A stretch of 64,000 nt of DNA, taken from assembly GCA_017441925.1 (NCBI GenBank), contig JAFRUE010000014.1, forward strand, positions 1 through 64,000. Reading direction: 5' to 3'. The translations under genes and the position numbers were made by a program. The notes below the pieces were generated by a model. It was not told the origin of the DNA. It saw only the letters and a list, made by a program, of their open reading frames with translations, and did no database searches. Positions 16,639 to 27,126 of the stretch are shown here, piece by piece; position 1 is the stretch's first letter, and every line of letters begins with the position of its first letter. Source of the stretch: Bacillota bacterium. GTDB lineage: Bacteria; Bacillota; Clostridia; Lachnospirales; Bianqueaceae.

Positions 16639-18498
16639 ATGACAGACCAGAGCAAAATCAGAAACATCGCGATCATCGCGCACGTTGATCACGGTAAGAC
16701 CACACTTGTCGACGCGATGCTGCGCCAGAGCGGCATTTTCCGTGAGAATCAGCAAGTCGACGAGCGTGTTATGGATTCGAATGACCTTGAGAAAGAGCGC
16801 GGCATTACGATCCTTGCGAAAAATACAGGCCTGGAGTACGAAGGATACAAGATCAATATCGTCGATACTCCGGGACATGCAGATTTCGGCGGCGAGGTGG
16901 AACGCAGCCTTAAAATGGCCAACGGCGTACTGCTGCTCGTCGACGCGTTTGAAGGCTGCATGCCCCAGACACGTTTTGTCCTGAAGAAAGCTCTGGATCT
17001 CAATCTGGTCCCGATCATCGTTATCAATAAAGTCGACCGTCCGATGGCCCGCCCGGAAGAAGTCTATAATGACGTTCTCGAGCTCTTCCTGGATCTCGGC
17101 GCTTCTGATGAGCAGCTGGATTCTCCGGTCGTCTATGCGTCCGCCAGGGACGGATGGGCTTCTTACTCGCCCACTGAACCGGGCACGGATCTGCGTCCTC
17201 TGTTCGAGACGATCCTTAAATCCATCCCCGCTCCGGAAGGCGATCCGGACGGACCTCTGCAGCTTCTTGTCTCGAATATCGATTATGACACCTATACCGG
17301 CCGTATCGCGGTCGGACGCATAGAACGCGGCAGACTTAAGGTCGGTGACGAAGCGGTGATCTGCGGTAAGAACAGCACTTCTTCCCGCGTCCGTCTCGCG
17401 ACTGTGTTCACTTTCGAAGGTCTTTCCCGTGTACCGCTCGTCGACGCTTCTGTCGGAGACATCGTTGCGGTCTCGGGCATTAAGGAGATCAATATCGGCG
17501 AAACGATCTGTGCTCCTGACTGTATCGAGCCTCTTCCCTTCGTTGAGATCGACGAGCCTGTCCTTTCGATGACTTTCCGCGTTAATGACAGTCCGTTCGC
17601 AGGCCGTGAGGGACAGTACGTAACGAGCCGTCATCTGCATGACCGCCTCTACCGCGAGCTTGACTCCAACATCAGTCTGCGTGTCGAGGATACGGATTCT
17701 CCCGATGCCTACGTGGTATCCGGCCGCGGTGAGCTGCATCTTTCCGTCCTGATCGAAGAAATGCGCCGTCAGGGTTATGAATTTGCTGTTTCCCGTCCCC
17801 AGGTCATCACCAAGACCGTCAACGGCCAGCTGCTTGAGCCTATCGAGATTCTGACCGTCGACCTGCCGGACATCTATACCGGAACTCTGATGGAGAGCGC
17901 CGGCGTCCGCAAGGCCGAGCTTCTGAACATGACGCAGGTCTACGGCGGATACAGCCGCGTCGAATTCAAGATTCCCGCGCGCGGCATGATCGGATACCGC
18001 AGCCAGCTGATGACCGATACCAAGGGCACAGCTGTCATCAACCATATTTTCAGCGGATATGAGCCGTATAAAGGCGAGATCATGTCCCGTACACACGGCA
18101 GCCTGATCGCTTTTGAGACCGGCGAGGCTGTCTCCTATGGGCTCTACAACGCACAGGACCGCGGCGCGCTCTTTATCGGACCGCAGACTATGGTCTATGA
18201 AGGCATGATCGTCGGTGAAAATTCCCGCGGCGGCGATATGGTCGTCAATGTCTGTAAGAAAAAGCACGTCTCCAACATGCGTTCTTCCGCGGCTGACGAG
18301 GCGCTCCGCCTGACACCGTACCGTGTCCTCAGTCTGGAACAGTGTATGGAATTCATCTCCGAAGACGAGCTTGTCGAGATCACTCCCAAGAATATCCGCA
18401 TGCGCAAGCGCTATCTTTCCGCAGAACAGCGCGTCAAGATCATGAACGCTGAGCGTTCCCGCCAGCAGGCAGCTCAGGAGAACGCTGAGCAATCTTAA
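16639..18498 (+). CDS. typA: Ribosome-associated GTPase TypA/BipA
   Basis: TypA/BipA (619 aa) is a translational GTPase involved in ribosome assembly and stress adaptation. G1 is AHVDHGKTT (residues 14-22), G2 ERGITI, G3 DTPGHADFGGEVER and G4 NKVDRP. The GGEVER stretch after DTPGHADF is typical of TypA. Domains II, III and V and the unique BipA C-terminal domain follow (...ITPKNIRMRKRYLSAEQR). Length is normal. The start at 16639 follows AGAGG; an in-frame ATG at 16606 is less well placed. It is monocistronic, with its own promoter and a hairpin directly downstream. Confidence 0.96.
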   Translation: MTDQSKIRNIAIIAHVDHGKTTLVDAMLRQSGIFRENQQVDERVMDSNDLEKERGITILAKNTGLEYEGYKINIVDTPGHADFGGEVERSLKMANGVLLLVDAFEGCMPQTRFVLKKALDLNLVPIIVINKVDRPMARPEEVYNDVLELFLDLGASDEQLDSPVVYASARDGWASYSPTEPGTDLRPLFETILKSIPAPEGDPDGPLQLLVSNIDYDTYTGRIAVGRIERGRLKVGDEAVICGKNSTSSRVRLATVFTFEGLSRVPLVDASVGDIVAVSGIKEINIGETICAPDCIEPLPFVEIDEPVLSMTFRVNDSPFAGREGQYVTSRHLHDRLYRELDSNISLRVEDTDSPDAYVVSGRGELHLSVLIEEMRRQGYEFAVSRPQVITKTVNGQLLEPIEILTVDLPDIYTGTLMESAGVRKAELLNMTQVYGGYSRVEFKIPARGMIGYRSQLMTDTKGTAVINHIFSGYEPYKGEIMSRTHGSLIAFETGEAVSYGLYNAQDRGALFIGPQTMVYEGMIVGENSRGGDMVVNVCKKKHVSNMRSSAADEALRLTPYRVLSLEQCMEFISEDELVEITPKNIRMRKRYLSAEQRVKIMNAERSRQQAAQENAEQS

Positions 18499-18508
18499 GC
18501 ATATTACA

Positions 18509-18576
18509 AAACAAAACACACCCCTCGCACATACTGTTGCTGACGCAAAGGGTATTTGCGGGGGTGTGTTTTGTTT
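18509..18576. repeat. Structured hairpin A: 16-bp stem enclosing a 35-nt conserved core
   Basis: Perfect 16-bp arms (18509-18524 with 18561-18576; AC-rich, AAACAAAACACACCCC) enclose a 35-nt core at 18526-18560. The core is itself a hairpin: CGCACATAC pairs with GTATTTGCG, with an inner TTGC/GCAA. It lies 11 nt after typA and is followed by T-rich sequence, so it can act as its terminator. The core recurs inverted in hairpin B with 3 differences in 35 nt, although the outer stems are unrelated. Confidence 0.85.
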
Positions 18577-18714
18577 GATACATTGCGTATGACTACAGCA
18601 GCAGTTCCCGGACTGCCTGCTAGCGTCCAGCCGTTATAATAATCCTGCAAGGCGTGGACTTCCGCTCTGCATCCAGCCGGAGGATATCTTTTATCCATCT
18701 AAAACTATCCTCAA
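18577..18714. other. Structured non-coding spacer between the two hairpins
   Basis: No credible coding frame. Several small dyads are visible: AGCAGCAGT with ACTGCCTGCT (about 18596-18621), GTCCA with TGGAC (about 18625-18659) and GGATA with TATCC (18682-18695). This may be part of one folded RNA or element together with hairpins A and B, or ordinary sequence between two convergent genes. Confidence 0.4.
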
Positions 18715-18782
18715 AGAAAAAGATGTCCGTTCGCAAATACCCTTTGCTTTAGCAACAGTATTTGCGACGGACATCTTTTTCT
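18715..18782. repeat. Structured hairpin B: 16-bp stem enclosing the same 35-nt core, inverted
   Basis: Perfect 16-bp arms (18715-18730 with 18767-18782; AGAAAAAGATGTCCGT) enclose the core at 18732-18766, where CGCAAATAC pairs perfectly with GTATTTGCG. On the minus strand it ends in TTTTTCT, 13 nt past the stop of the PHP gene, so it can serve as that gene's terminator. The size plan (16 + 1 + 35 + 16) is identical to hairpin A. Confidence 0.85.
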
Positions 18783-18794
18783 ATTATGGTTATT

Positions 18795-19703
18795 TTAGAT
18801 CTTAATGATATCCTCCAGCCGCACGTCTCGCGGCGAAGTCCAGGCATGGCGGCCGAGCGAATCCGTCACCATCGCGCGGACAAAGTGATCCGAGGCTTTC
18901 AGGCGGAAGCGGGCTTCTTTCAGTCCTTCTTTATCTCCGACCTGCGTCGTGTCCCTCTGATAGTACGTTGCGGAATAGAACACGACAGACACCGCCTGAT
19001 CGACTTTTACGACATATTCACCGTTCTCGAAGTAATCTTTATAGATCCGCGGGCCCTGCGACGCGTAGAACCGTCCCTCACGGATCGCTTCCACGATCGC
19101 AGGCGCGGTGCATTCATCTGCCTGCACATAGATAAACCCGCGGTATGGCTCTTCTCGGTAGAAATGCGTATCGTCCACAGCAAGGTACGGCAGCCGCAGG
19201 CCCAGCACGGAAGCAAGATCCAGGATCACGCTGGAATCAGCCCGCGATGAGTACGGATAGCCGGAGACAGAATTGTAGATCTCCGTCCCTGCCAGTCCTG
19301 TCAGTTTCACGATATCGGCGGGCTGCTCCAGAGACCATGCGGGATGCGCCAGAATCGCGAGTCCGCCTGCTTCCCGGATGCCGTCGATCAGCGTCTGCGC
19401 CGGAAGATGGATCCTTTTACCGCCTTCGTCCCTCTGCAGAGCGATCGGCCGCTGCATTCCGAGTCCGACGATATGCCAGCACCCATCCGTCATCGTATCG
19501 AGCTCGACTCCGGGAATCATCAGCATTCCCTGATAACTGTCCTCTTCGCTCTGCTTCCAGTGGTCTGTCAGCGCGATGAAATCATAGCCGGCTTCGAGAT
19601 ATCCTTTGCAGGCAGCTTCCGGCTCAGCCCGTCCGTCACTGCGCGTCGTGTGCATGTGCACATTACCCTTCCACCATTTCTTACCTTCCGAATCTGTATA
19701 CAT
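18795..19703 (-). CDS. PHP-domain metallohydrolase (CehA/McbA-like)
   Basis: A 302-aa cytosolic metal-dependent phosphoesterase-type protein. The PHP motifs are clear: NVHMHTTRSDG (motif I), FIALTDHW (motif II), GVELDT (motif III) and AHPAW (motif IV). The C-terminal ~80 residues form a beta-sandwich-like extension, as in CehA/McbA proteins. The substrate is unknown; PHP enzymes hydrolyse phosphoesters or carbamates. It lies 8 bp after lacZ and is almost certainly cotranscribed, so a role in sugar-phosphate or glycan use is a fair guess. RBS AAGGAG precedes the ATG. Confidence 0.82.
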   Translation of the reverse strand: MYTDSEGKKWWKGNVHMHTTRSDGRAEPEAACKGYLEAGYDFIALTDHWKQSEEDSYQGMLMIPGVELDTMTDGCWHIVGLGMQRPIALQRDEGGKRIHLPAQTLIDGIREAGGLAILAHPAWSLEQPADIVKLTGLAGTEIYNSVSGYPYSSRADSSVILDLASVLGLRLPYLAVDDTHFYREEPYRGFIYVQADECTAPAIVEAIREGRFYASQGPRIYKDYFENGEYVVKVDQAVSVVFYSATYYQRDTTQVGDKEGLKEARFRLKASDHFVRAMVTDSLGRHAWTSPRDVRLEDIIKI

Positions 19704-19711
19704 GTTTCTCC

Positions 19712-22816
<3,105 letters not shown>

Positions 22817-22821
22817 TCACG

Positions 22822-22867
22822 AGTTGTATACTATCCGCAGTGTATCACAACTGTCTGAAAAAGACAA
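22822..22867 (-). promoter_or_regulatory. lacZ promoter and candidate operator
   Basis: Minus strand: -35 TTGTCT (22862-22867), 17-nt spacer, -10 TACACT (22839-22844). An imperfect dyad AGTTGTATAC (22822-22831) / GTATCACAACT (22842-22852) covers the -10 and start site, as expected for a LacI-type repressor site. No regulator gene is adjacent. Confidence 0.5.
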
Positions 22868-22913
22868 GCTTCATCCGTCATCATTTTCTGTTTGCGGATC
22901 CGGCGATTTATGG

Positions 22914-22919
22914 TATAAT
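22914..22919 (+). promoter_or_regulatory. Extended -10 promoter of the phosphoesterase gene
   Basis: TGGTATAAT, with TATAAT at 22914-22919; the -35 (TTTGCG, 22891-22896) is poor. Transcription would begin near 22926, four bases before an in-frame ATG at 22930. Confidence 0.6.
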
Positions 22920-22986
22920 ACAGATATAAATGATCGTATCGGACTATACAGGAAAGGAGGCCGCGCCGGCTGCAGACCGGGTTTAT

Positions 22987-23646
22987 ATGAAGATTCTTGT
23001 TCTCAGCGATGTCGAATCCCGTTTCCTCTGGGACCACTATAAAGAAGGCATGCTCGAGCCTTATTCACTGATCCTTTCCTGCGGCGATCTCAAGCCGGAA
23101 TACCTTTCATTCCTGGCAACTTTTACCAAAGCGCCGGTTCTGTATGTGCACGGCAACCACGACGAACGCTATGACAGGCGACCGCCGGAGGGATGTTTCT
23201 GCATAGACGATCGTCTGGTCGAATTTGGCGGCGTGCGCATTCTTGGCCTCGGCGGTTCCATGCGGTACCGTCCCGGCAATTACCAGTATACGGAGAAAGA
23301 TATGGTCCGCCGCATCATGCGGCTGCGCGGCAAGCTGCACCGCGCGCAAGGTTTTGACATTTTGCTCTCCCATGCCCCGGCTTATCGGCTGGGCGACGGG
23401 ACAGATCTCTGTCATCAGGGATTCGAGTGCTTCCGCGAATTGATGGACCGCTATCATCCCGCCTATATGCTGCACGGACACATGCACGCGGATTATAATT
23501 ACAATTTCAAACGTGAACTGACTTACGGTACCACACAGGTCATCAACTGTTACGAGAAATACGAACTGGAGATTCCGGACCGTCCGGTTCCGGACCGACC
23601 GTTCCATCCCCGGAAATTCATGCGTCTGGATTTTACAAAAGCGTAA
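22987..23646 (+). CDS. Calcineurin-like metallophosphoesterase
   Basis: A 219-aa metallophosphoesterase. Motifs: LSDVESRF (Asp), SCGDLKPEYL (GD), YVHGNHDERYDRRP (GNHD), LLSHAPAYRLGDG (H) and LHGHMHADYNYN (GHxH). The SCGDLKPEYL signature resembles small YfcE/ICC-like phosphodiesterases. I favour the start MKILVLSDVE at 22987, which matches the family. A perfect AAAGGAGG sits 26 nt upstream, too far for ordinary initiation, while an in-frame ATG at 22930 lies nearly at the predicted transcription start (leaderless option adding 19 residues). The start is therefore unsettled. Confidence 0.82.
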   Translation: MKILVLSDVESRFLWDHYKEGMLEPYSLILSCGDLKPEYLSFLATFTKAPVLYVHGNHDERYDRRPPEGCFCIDDRLVEFGGVRILGLGGSMRYRPGNYQYTEKDMVRRIMRLRGKLHRAQGFDILLSHAPAYRLGDGTDLCHQGFECFRELMDRYHPAYMLHGHMHADYNYNFKRELTYGTTQVINCYEKYELEIPDRPVPDRPFHPRKFMRLDFTKA

Positions 23647-23720
23647 CCTGCCGCCGTCATCAGGCTGCGGCCGATAGTGCTTCGACTACAGCAGTCTGCA
23701 CAGCGCCTCGACAGCCGCTG

Positions 23721-23787
23721 CCGGGACACTTGTGCTGGGGTGCGGATGTCAAGACATTGCAGCCGGGACACTTTTCTCTGGATGCGG
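23721..23787. repeat. Pair of direct repeats (42-bp spacing)
   Basis: CCGGGACACTT occurs at 23721-23731 and again at 23763-23773. After 14-nt diverged tracts both copies end in TGCGG (23741-23745 and 23783-23787). Confidence 0.6.
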
Positions 23788-23822
23788 CGGTAAAAGCTCC
23801 TATTTTTGTTATTTTTACCGCC
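23786..23822. repeat. Inverted repeat copy 1, GGCGGTAAAA-N17-TTTTACCGCC
   Basis: Ten-base arms at 23786-23795 and 23813-23822 are perfect, with a 17-nt AT-rich spacer. Confidence 0.85.
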
Positions 23823-23828
23823 GGTTTC

Positions 23829-23865
23829 GGCAGTAAATTTTGCAAAAACACCTGATTTTACCGCC
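23829..23865. repeat. Inverted repeat copy 2, GGCAGTAAAT-N17-TTTTACCGCC
   Basis: Arms at 23829-23838 and 23856-23865; the left arm differs from copy 1 at two positions. The spacer is again exactly 17 nt, and copy 2 starts 43 bp after copy 1. Confidence 0.8.
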
Positions 23866-23956
23866 ATGAGAGCATTTTCTCGTGACAAAACCTGGTCAGA
23901 TACTCCTAAAATAGCATGAAACACTCCGAAGCAGCCTGATTTCAGGCTGTTTTTTT
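23866..23956 (+). ncRNA. Possible small RNA (hairpin, linker, terminator)
   Basis: A 6-bp hairpin (23866-23871 with 23878-23883), an unstructured ~48-nt linker and a strong terminator (23932-23956) follow one another without an open frame. No matching -10/-35 pair was found upstream. It may instead be the 3' end of the phosphoesterase transcript. Confidence 0.3.
23932..23956 (+). terminator. Rho-independent terminator
   Basis: A perfect 8-bp stem CAGCCTGA/TCAGGCTG with a TT loop is followed by seven Ts. It lies 286 nt after the nearest plus-strand stop codon. Confidence 0.85.
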
Positions 23957-23974
23957 GCTTGAAGCCAAGAAACC

Positions 23975-24011
23975 GGCGGTAAAAAAAGACATTTAAGGAA
24001 TTTTTACCGCC
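23975..24011. repeat. Inverted repeat copy 3, GGCGGTAAAA-N17-TTTTACCGCC
   Basis: Perfect arms identical to copy 1 at 23975-23984 and 24002-24011, with a 17-nt spacer of unrelated sequence. Confidence 0.85.
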
Positions 24012-24069
24012 GCAACCAACACAAGCCATCTTCACTCATCCGGACAGGCCGATATAAGCACCGGATAAA

Positions 24070-24121
24070 TAAAAAAAACTGCGGAATCCCGACAGCATAT
24101 CAGGATTCCGCAGTCTTTTTT
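24070..24121. terminator. Bidirectional rho-independent terminator
   Basis: A 12-bp stem ACTGCGGAATCC/GGATTCCGCAGT (24078-24089, 24103-24114) is flanked by an A-run on the left and a T-run on the right, serving the minus-strand nucleotidase gene and plus-strand transcripts. Confidence 0.9.
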
Positions 24122-24128
24122 GTTCAGA

Positions 24129-24716
24129 TCAGTTCTGTTGTCCGCCGCTTCCGGCGCTCGGCCTCACACCGTCCTGTTCCAGTTTTCCGACTGCTTCTTC
24201 GATCTCGTCCCAGTTCCGGACCCGGATCATGCCAGCGCTTTCCGCGTCATAATGCACGTTGTGCGGCGCGGTCATCAGGATTTTGGCGTAGCTTCCGCCC
24301 TCCAGATTATGGATTCCGTCGTCGATCAGGACGTCCCCGCGTATCATCTGTTTGCGGCTTGTAATGATCACATGATCCCAGGAGATAAACGGGAACCATC
24401 GGAACAGGAGATCCGTCATCTTTTCCGACAGCGATTCGTGCGTCGCCGCTGTCACGATATAGACCTCATGCCCGGCTGCGATCAGCCTTTCAAGCGCCTC
24501 CGCGGCACCGGGCATCGGATCTACCGTCCCCCAGAAACCGGGTTCTTCTGGTATGGCATAGACCTGATCATGCGTCAGCCCGGGAAAAGCCGCCGAAACA
24601 TCCCATGACAGGATTTCTTCATAGGCCGTATCCGTCCCGTATCGTTCGTTGACGCCCCGGATCCAGGCAGCGAGCAGCTGTTCCATGGTGTCGTCCATAT
24701 CGACCAGAATAATCAT
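24129..24716 (-). CDS. 5'(3')-deoxyribonucleotidase-like HAD phosphatase
   Basis: A 195-aa HAD-superfamily protein of the NT5C type, which removes phosphate from (deoxy)nucleoside monophosphates. Motif I is ILVDMDDTME (DxDxT), motif II Thr lies in YIVTAATHESL, motif III Lys is near TSRKQMI, and motif IV is VLIDDGIHNLE. The cap region SWDVSAAFPGLTHDQVYAIP matches the helical cap of this family. RBS AGAGGA. It follows the lyase gene by 18 bp on the same strand and ends at a bidirectional terminator. Confidence 0.78.
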   Translation of the reverse strand: MIILVDMDDTMEQLLAAWIRGVNERYGTDTAYEEILSWDVSAAFPGLTHDQVYAIPEEPGFWGTVDPMPGAAEALERLIAAGHEVYIVTAATHESLSEKMTDLLFRWFPFISWDHVIITSRKQMIRGDVLIDDGIHNLEGGSYAKILMTAPHNVHYDAESAGMIRVRNWDEIEEAVGKLEQDGVRPSAGSGGQQN

Positions 24717-24734
24717 AGATTCCTCTTCTGCAGT

Positions 24735-26801
24735 TTATTTTGTACTGAAAATCTTACCGAAGACAGCCTTGACGCTCTCTTTATCCGCCGCGTTCCAGGC
24801 AGCTTCCGGAGCGATCGCGATGCAGGAGCGCATCGGTGCTGCACATTTATAAGTAACACAGAGCTGCGGCGCGGGCTCCTTGACCGCGTATCCATAGGAG
24901 ACCCAGCCACCGATCGGATCCAGATCGCCCTTGAATCTCTTGAGCTCCGGCACGACACCGGGATTTGCATCTTCCGGCGTCAGGACCGCGATGACAAAAC
25001 GCTCACCCTTCTCCGTCGTATAAATTGCTTTGGAACCGTCGATCTCAAGCTCGCCCGGCGCGAAATTGAACCAGAGATTGATATCGTGCTGTGTAAGCGC
25101 CAGTCCTGTCACTTCGTCTGCAAGGCCGAAAATATCCCCGTCCAGTCTTGCTGCCATGCGGCGGTGATTCATCGGATCGTCCGCATAAGAATAGCCATTA
25201 TGAGACATATCGATCAGCTGATAGCCGATCTCATTGCCCTTGCCGTCCGCAGCCTTGCCTTCCTCAAACCTGTGCAGCCATGCACGCGCGCAGAATTCTC
25301 TGTCTCCGGGGACATGGCCCATCAGGCGGTTTTCTACCTCCAGCGTATTGTGCGCGCGGGAAGACATAAAGTATTCGCGCCACTCCTGCCAGGCCGTTCT
25401 GCCGTAGATAAAGCGTCCCGTATCGACCAGGATATCCGTCCCGCCGATCTGCAGCTCAAAATGCCCCGTATCGTTGTGAACGTGAGCGGTATGCTCGCCG
25501 CGCTCGATCCGCAGACCCTGCAGAGCGAAATAGCTGTCTTTCTGTCCCCAGCCCGTCCGCATGATATAGAATCCGGACGCCTTGAACGGATAGTTGCGCG
25601 CAGGTTCTTCGCCCTGCTTGCGGCCTGTCGCGATGTACAGGAGATCCTTGCGGCCTGTCAGATCCGCGATATGGCGGATGAAACCGCGCATTTCATTCAG
25701 ATCCTGCGGCCAGAACGACAGGTTCATGCCCTCATACAGTGCTTCGTCGCTGCGGATCGCGAGCAGATTGTTGCGGTCCGCGTCGCCGGTCATCTGCGTT
25801 GTGAAATCAGGCTTCGTAACAGCCATCAGGAACGCGGCCGCGTTCTCGAGGATCGGCAGCGCGTAATCCGGGACAGGAATCCCGTTCTTGCGGCAGATGT
25901 CATAGCACTGCGTGAAGCAGACTGCCGCCGTCATATGATAGATTGGCGTTCTCTCCATATGGATGCCGTCTTCGTCGAATGAATACATGACCTCCTGAGA
26001 GAATCTGCGGTAGCCCATTCTGCGCCACTCTTCGGAATTTTTAAGCTCGGGGAAAAGTACGCCGCACTGCAGGAGTCCCGTCGTCTCCATGCTCAGCCAG
26101 TTGCTGGAATGGATGTGGTTCGTATAGTATACCATCAGGTATTCCGCGGAATCATAGACCATGTTGAGGAAATACGCCCATCCTGCCGTATCCCACGCCT
26201 CGGACCTGCGGAACGCGACGTAGCAGGGCATCAGCGCGGTGTAGAAACGGATTCCCGTCTCAATGTGGCGCCAGGCTCCTGTCCAGCCTCCGCCCAGCGA
26301 ATAATCCGGATCGGCCATATACGGATCGACCGGACAGTTATCATAGAAGGACTCCAGATACCACAGGAACTGCTTTGTATACTCTTCATTGCCGTTCAGC
26401 ACATACGCGCGCGCAAGCGGCTGCAGATAGATCATACGGTACAGGGACCAGCACCATTCACGGTCCTGCGACGTGTTCGCAAGCGGGCTGAAGAACCAGT
26501 CGATCTCTCCTTCGTAATGATATCCGTACAACGTGTGATCCATGACAAGATCCACTTCCCGCATGATCTCCTCTATCGCAGCAGGATCCTTGTATGCCTC
26601 CATATCCGCACGTTCAAAGAGATATTTGGGGTTCTCACGTGTGCGCAGATGCGCGATCACCGCTTCAAAAGCCTCCGCATCCTTGCCTGCCTCATGCAGT
26701 GCGCGTGCCTCCTCAAGGCCCTCCGCATCCCAGTTGATCCGGGAGATGGCTCTGTCGATAACGAACTGTCTGCGTGCCGCCTTGTCCATTCCTTCGCTCA
26801 T
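24735..26801 (-). CDS. Heparinase II/III-family polysaccharide lyase-like protein
   Basis: A 688-aa protein with the two-part layout of PL12/PL15/PL17/PL21-like lyases: an N-terminal (alpha/alpha) toroid (~60-400; LWYLESFYDNCPVDP, HSSNWLSMETTGLLQCGVLFPE, DEDGIHMERTPIYHMTA) and a C-terminal heparinase II/III beta-sheet domain (~410-640; HVHNDTGHFELQIGGTDILVDTG). The Asn/His/Tyr-type residues expected in the cleft are present in NW and ERTPIYH. It would depolymerise uronate-containing glycans. No signal peptide is visible, so an intracellular role on oligosaccharides is more likely. RBS AGGAGG. Confidence 0.82.
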   Translation of the reverse strand: MSEGMDKAARRQFVIDRAISRINWDAEGLEEARALHEAGKDAEAFEAVIAHLRTRENPKYLFERADMEAYKDPAAIEEIMREVDLVMDHTLYGYHYEGEIDWFFSPLANTSQDREWCWSLYRMIYLQPLARAYVLNGNEEYTKQFLWYLESFYDNCPVDPYMADPDYSLGGGWTGAWRHIETGIRFYTALMPCYVAFRRSEAWDTAGWAYFLNMVYDSAEYLMVYYTNHIHSSNWLSMETTGLLQCGVLFPELKNSEEWRRMGYRRFSQEVMYSFDEDGIHMERTPIYHMTAAVCFTQCYDICRKNGIPVPDYALPILENAAAFLMAVTKPDFTTQMTGDADRNNLLAIRSDEALYEGMNLSFWPQDLNEMRGFIRHIADLTGRKDLLYIATGRKQGEEPARNYPFKASGFYIMRTGWGQKDSYFALQGLRIERGEHTAHVHNDTGHFELQIGGTDILVDTGRFIYGRTAWQEWREYFMSSRAHNTLEVENRLMGHVPGDREFCARAWLHRFEEGKAADGKGNEIGYQLIDMSHNGYSYADDPMNHRRMAARLDGDIFGLADEVTGLALTQHDINLWFNFAPGELEIDGSKAIYTTEKGERFVIAVLTPEDANPGVVPELKRFKGDLDPIGGWVSYGYAVKEPAPQLCVTYKCAAPMRSCIAIAPEAAWNAADKESVKAVFGKIFSTK

Positions 26802-26817
26802 AATTGACCTCCTGTTT

Positions 26818-27090
26818 TTATAGTTTATGAATGATCAGGCCGAGTACCGCGATCTGCACGACCAGACCGCAGGCATTGACCGCCCAGAAATACCAATGTT
26901 TTGTCTTGTGATGGAATACTTTCATTCCAAGCAGTGCGCCTGCCGCTCCGCCAAGCAGTCCGAGTCCGAGCAGGACAGATTCCTTGATCCGCCAGGCTTT
27001 CCGGACAGCCCTGCTTTTATCCACCCCGTATAAGATGAACGCGATCAGACTGACTACGACAAGAACTGCTGCATAAATCTTTAGAATCAT
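26818..27090 (-). CDS. DUF1294 small membrane protein
   Basis: A 90-aa protein with two or three membrane segments (~4-20, 38-56, 68-86). The DUF1294 signature is seen: LYGVDKSRAVRKAWRIKES, then LGGAAGALLGMKVFHHKTKHWYF. The function of this widespread family is not known. RBS is weak. It lies 16 bp upstream of the lyase and downstream of the nucleoside hydrolase on the same strand, so may be cotranscribed. Confidence 0.85.
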   Translation of the reverse strand: MILKIYAAVLVVVSLIAFILYGVDKSRAVRKAWRIKESVLLGLGLLGGAAGALLGMKVFHHKTKHWYFWAVNACGLVVQIAVLGLIIHKL

Positions 27091-27126
27091 TTTCTGTCAC
27101 CAATCACTTTATCCGGCATATCCGGA

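Larger units (their letters stand above)
23647..24069. other. Non-coding repeat-rich intergenic region
   Basis: No convincing gene. It contains, in order, two 42-bp-spaced direct repeats, two adjacent 37-bp inverted repeats, a small hairpin plus terminator that could mark a small RNA, and a third copy of the inverted repeat. Each is listed separately. Long minus-strand frames through it are low-complexity translations of the repeats and show no family signature. Confidence 0.6.

Noticed and set aside
16567-18519. A 650-codon minus-strand frame opposite typA
   Set aside because: Antisense shadow of typA; repetitive Asp/Arg/Val composition and no recognised motif.
23550-24035. A 161-codon minus-strand frame through the repeat region
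   Set aside because: The residues simply translate the inverted and direct repeats, it overlaps the phosphoesterase gene, and no family matches.
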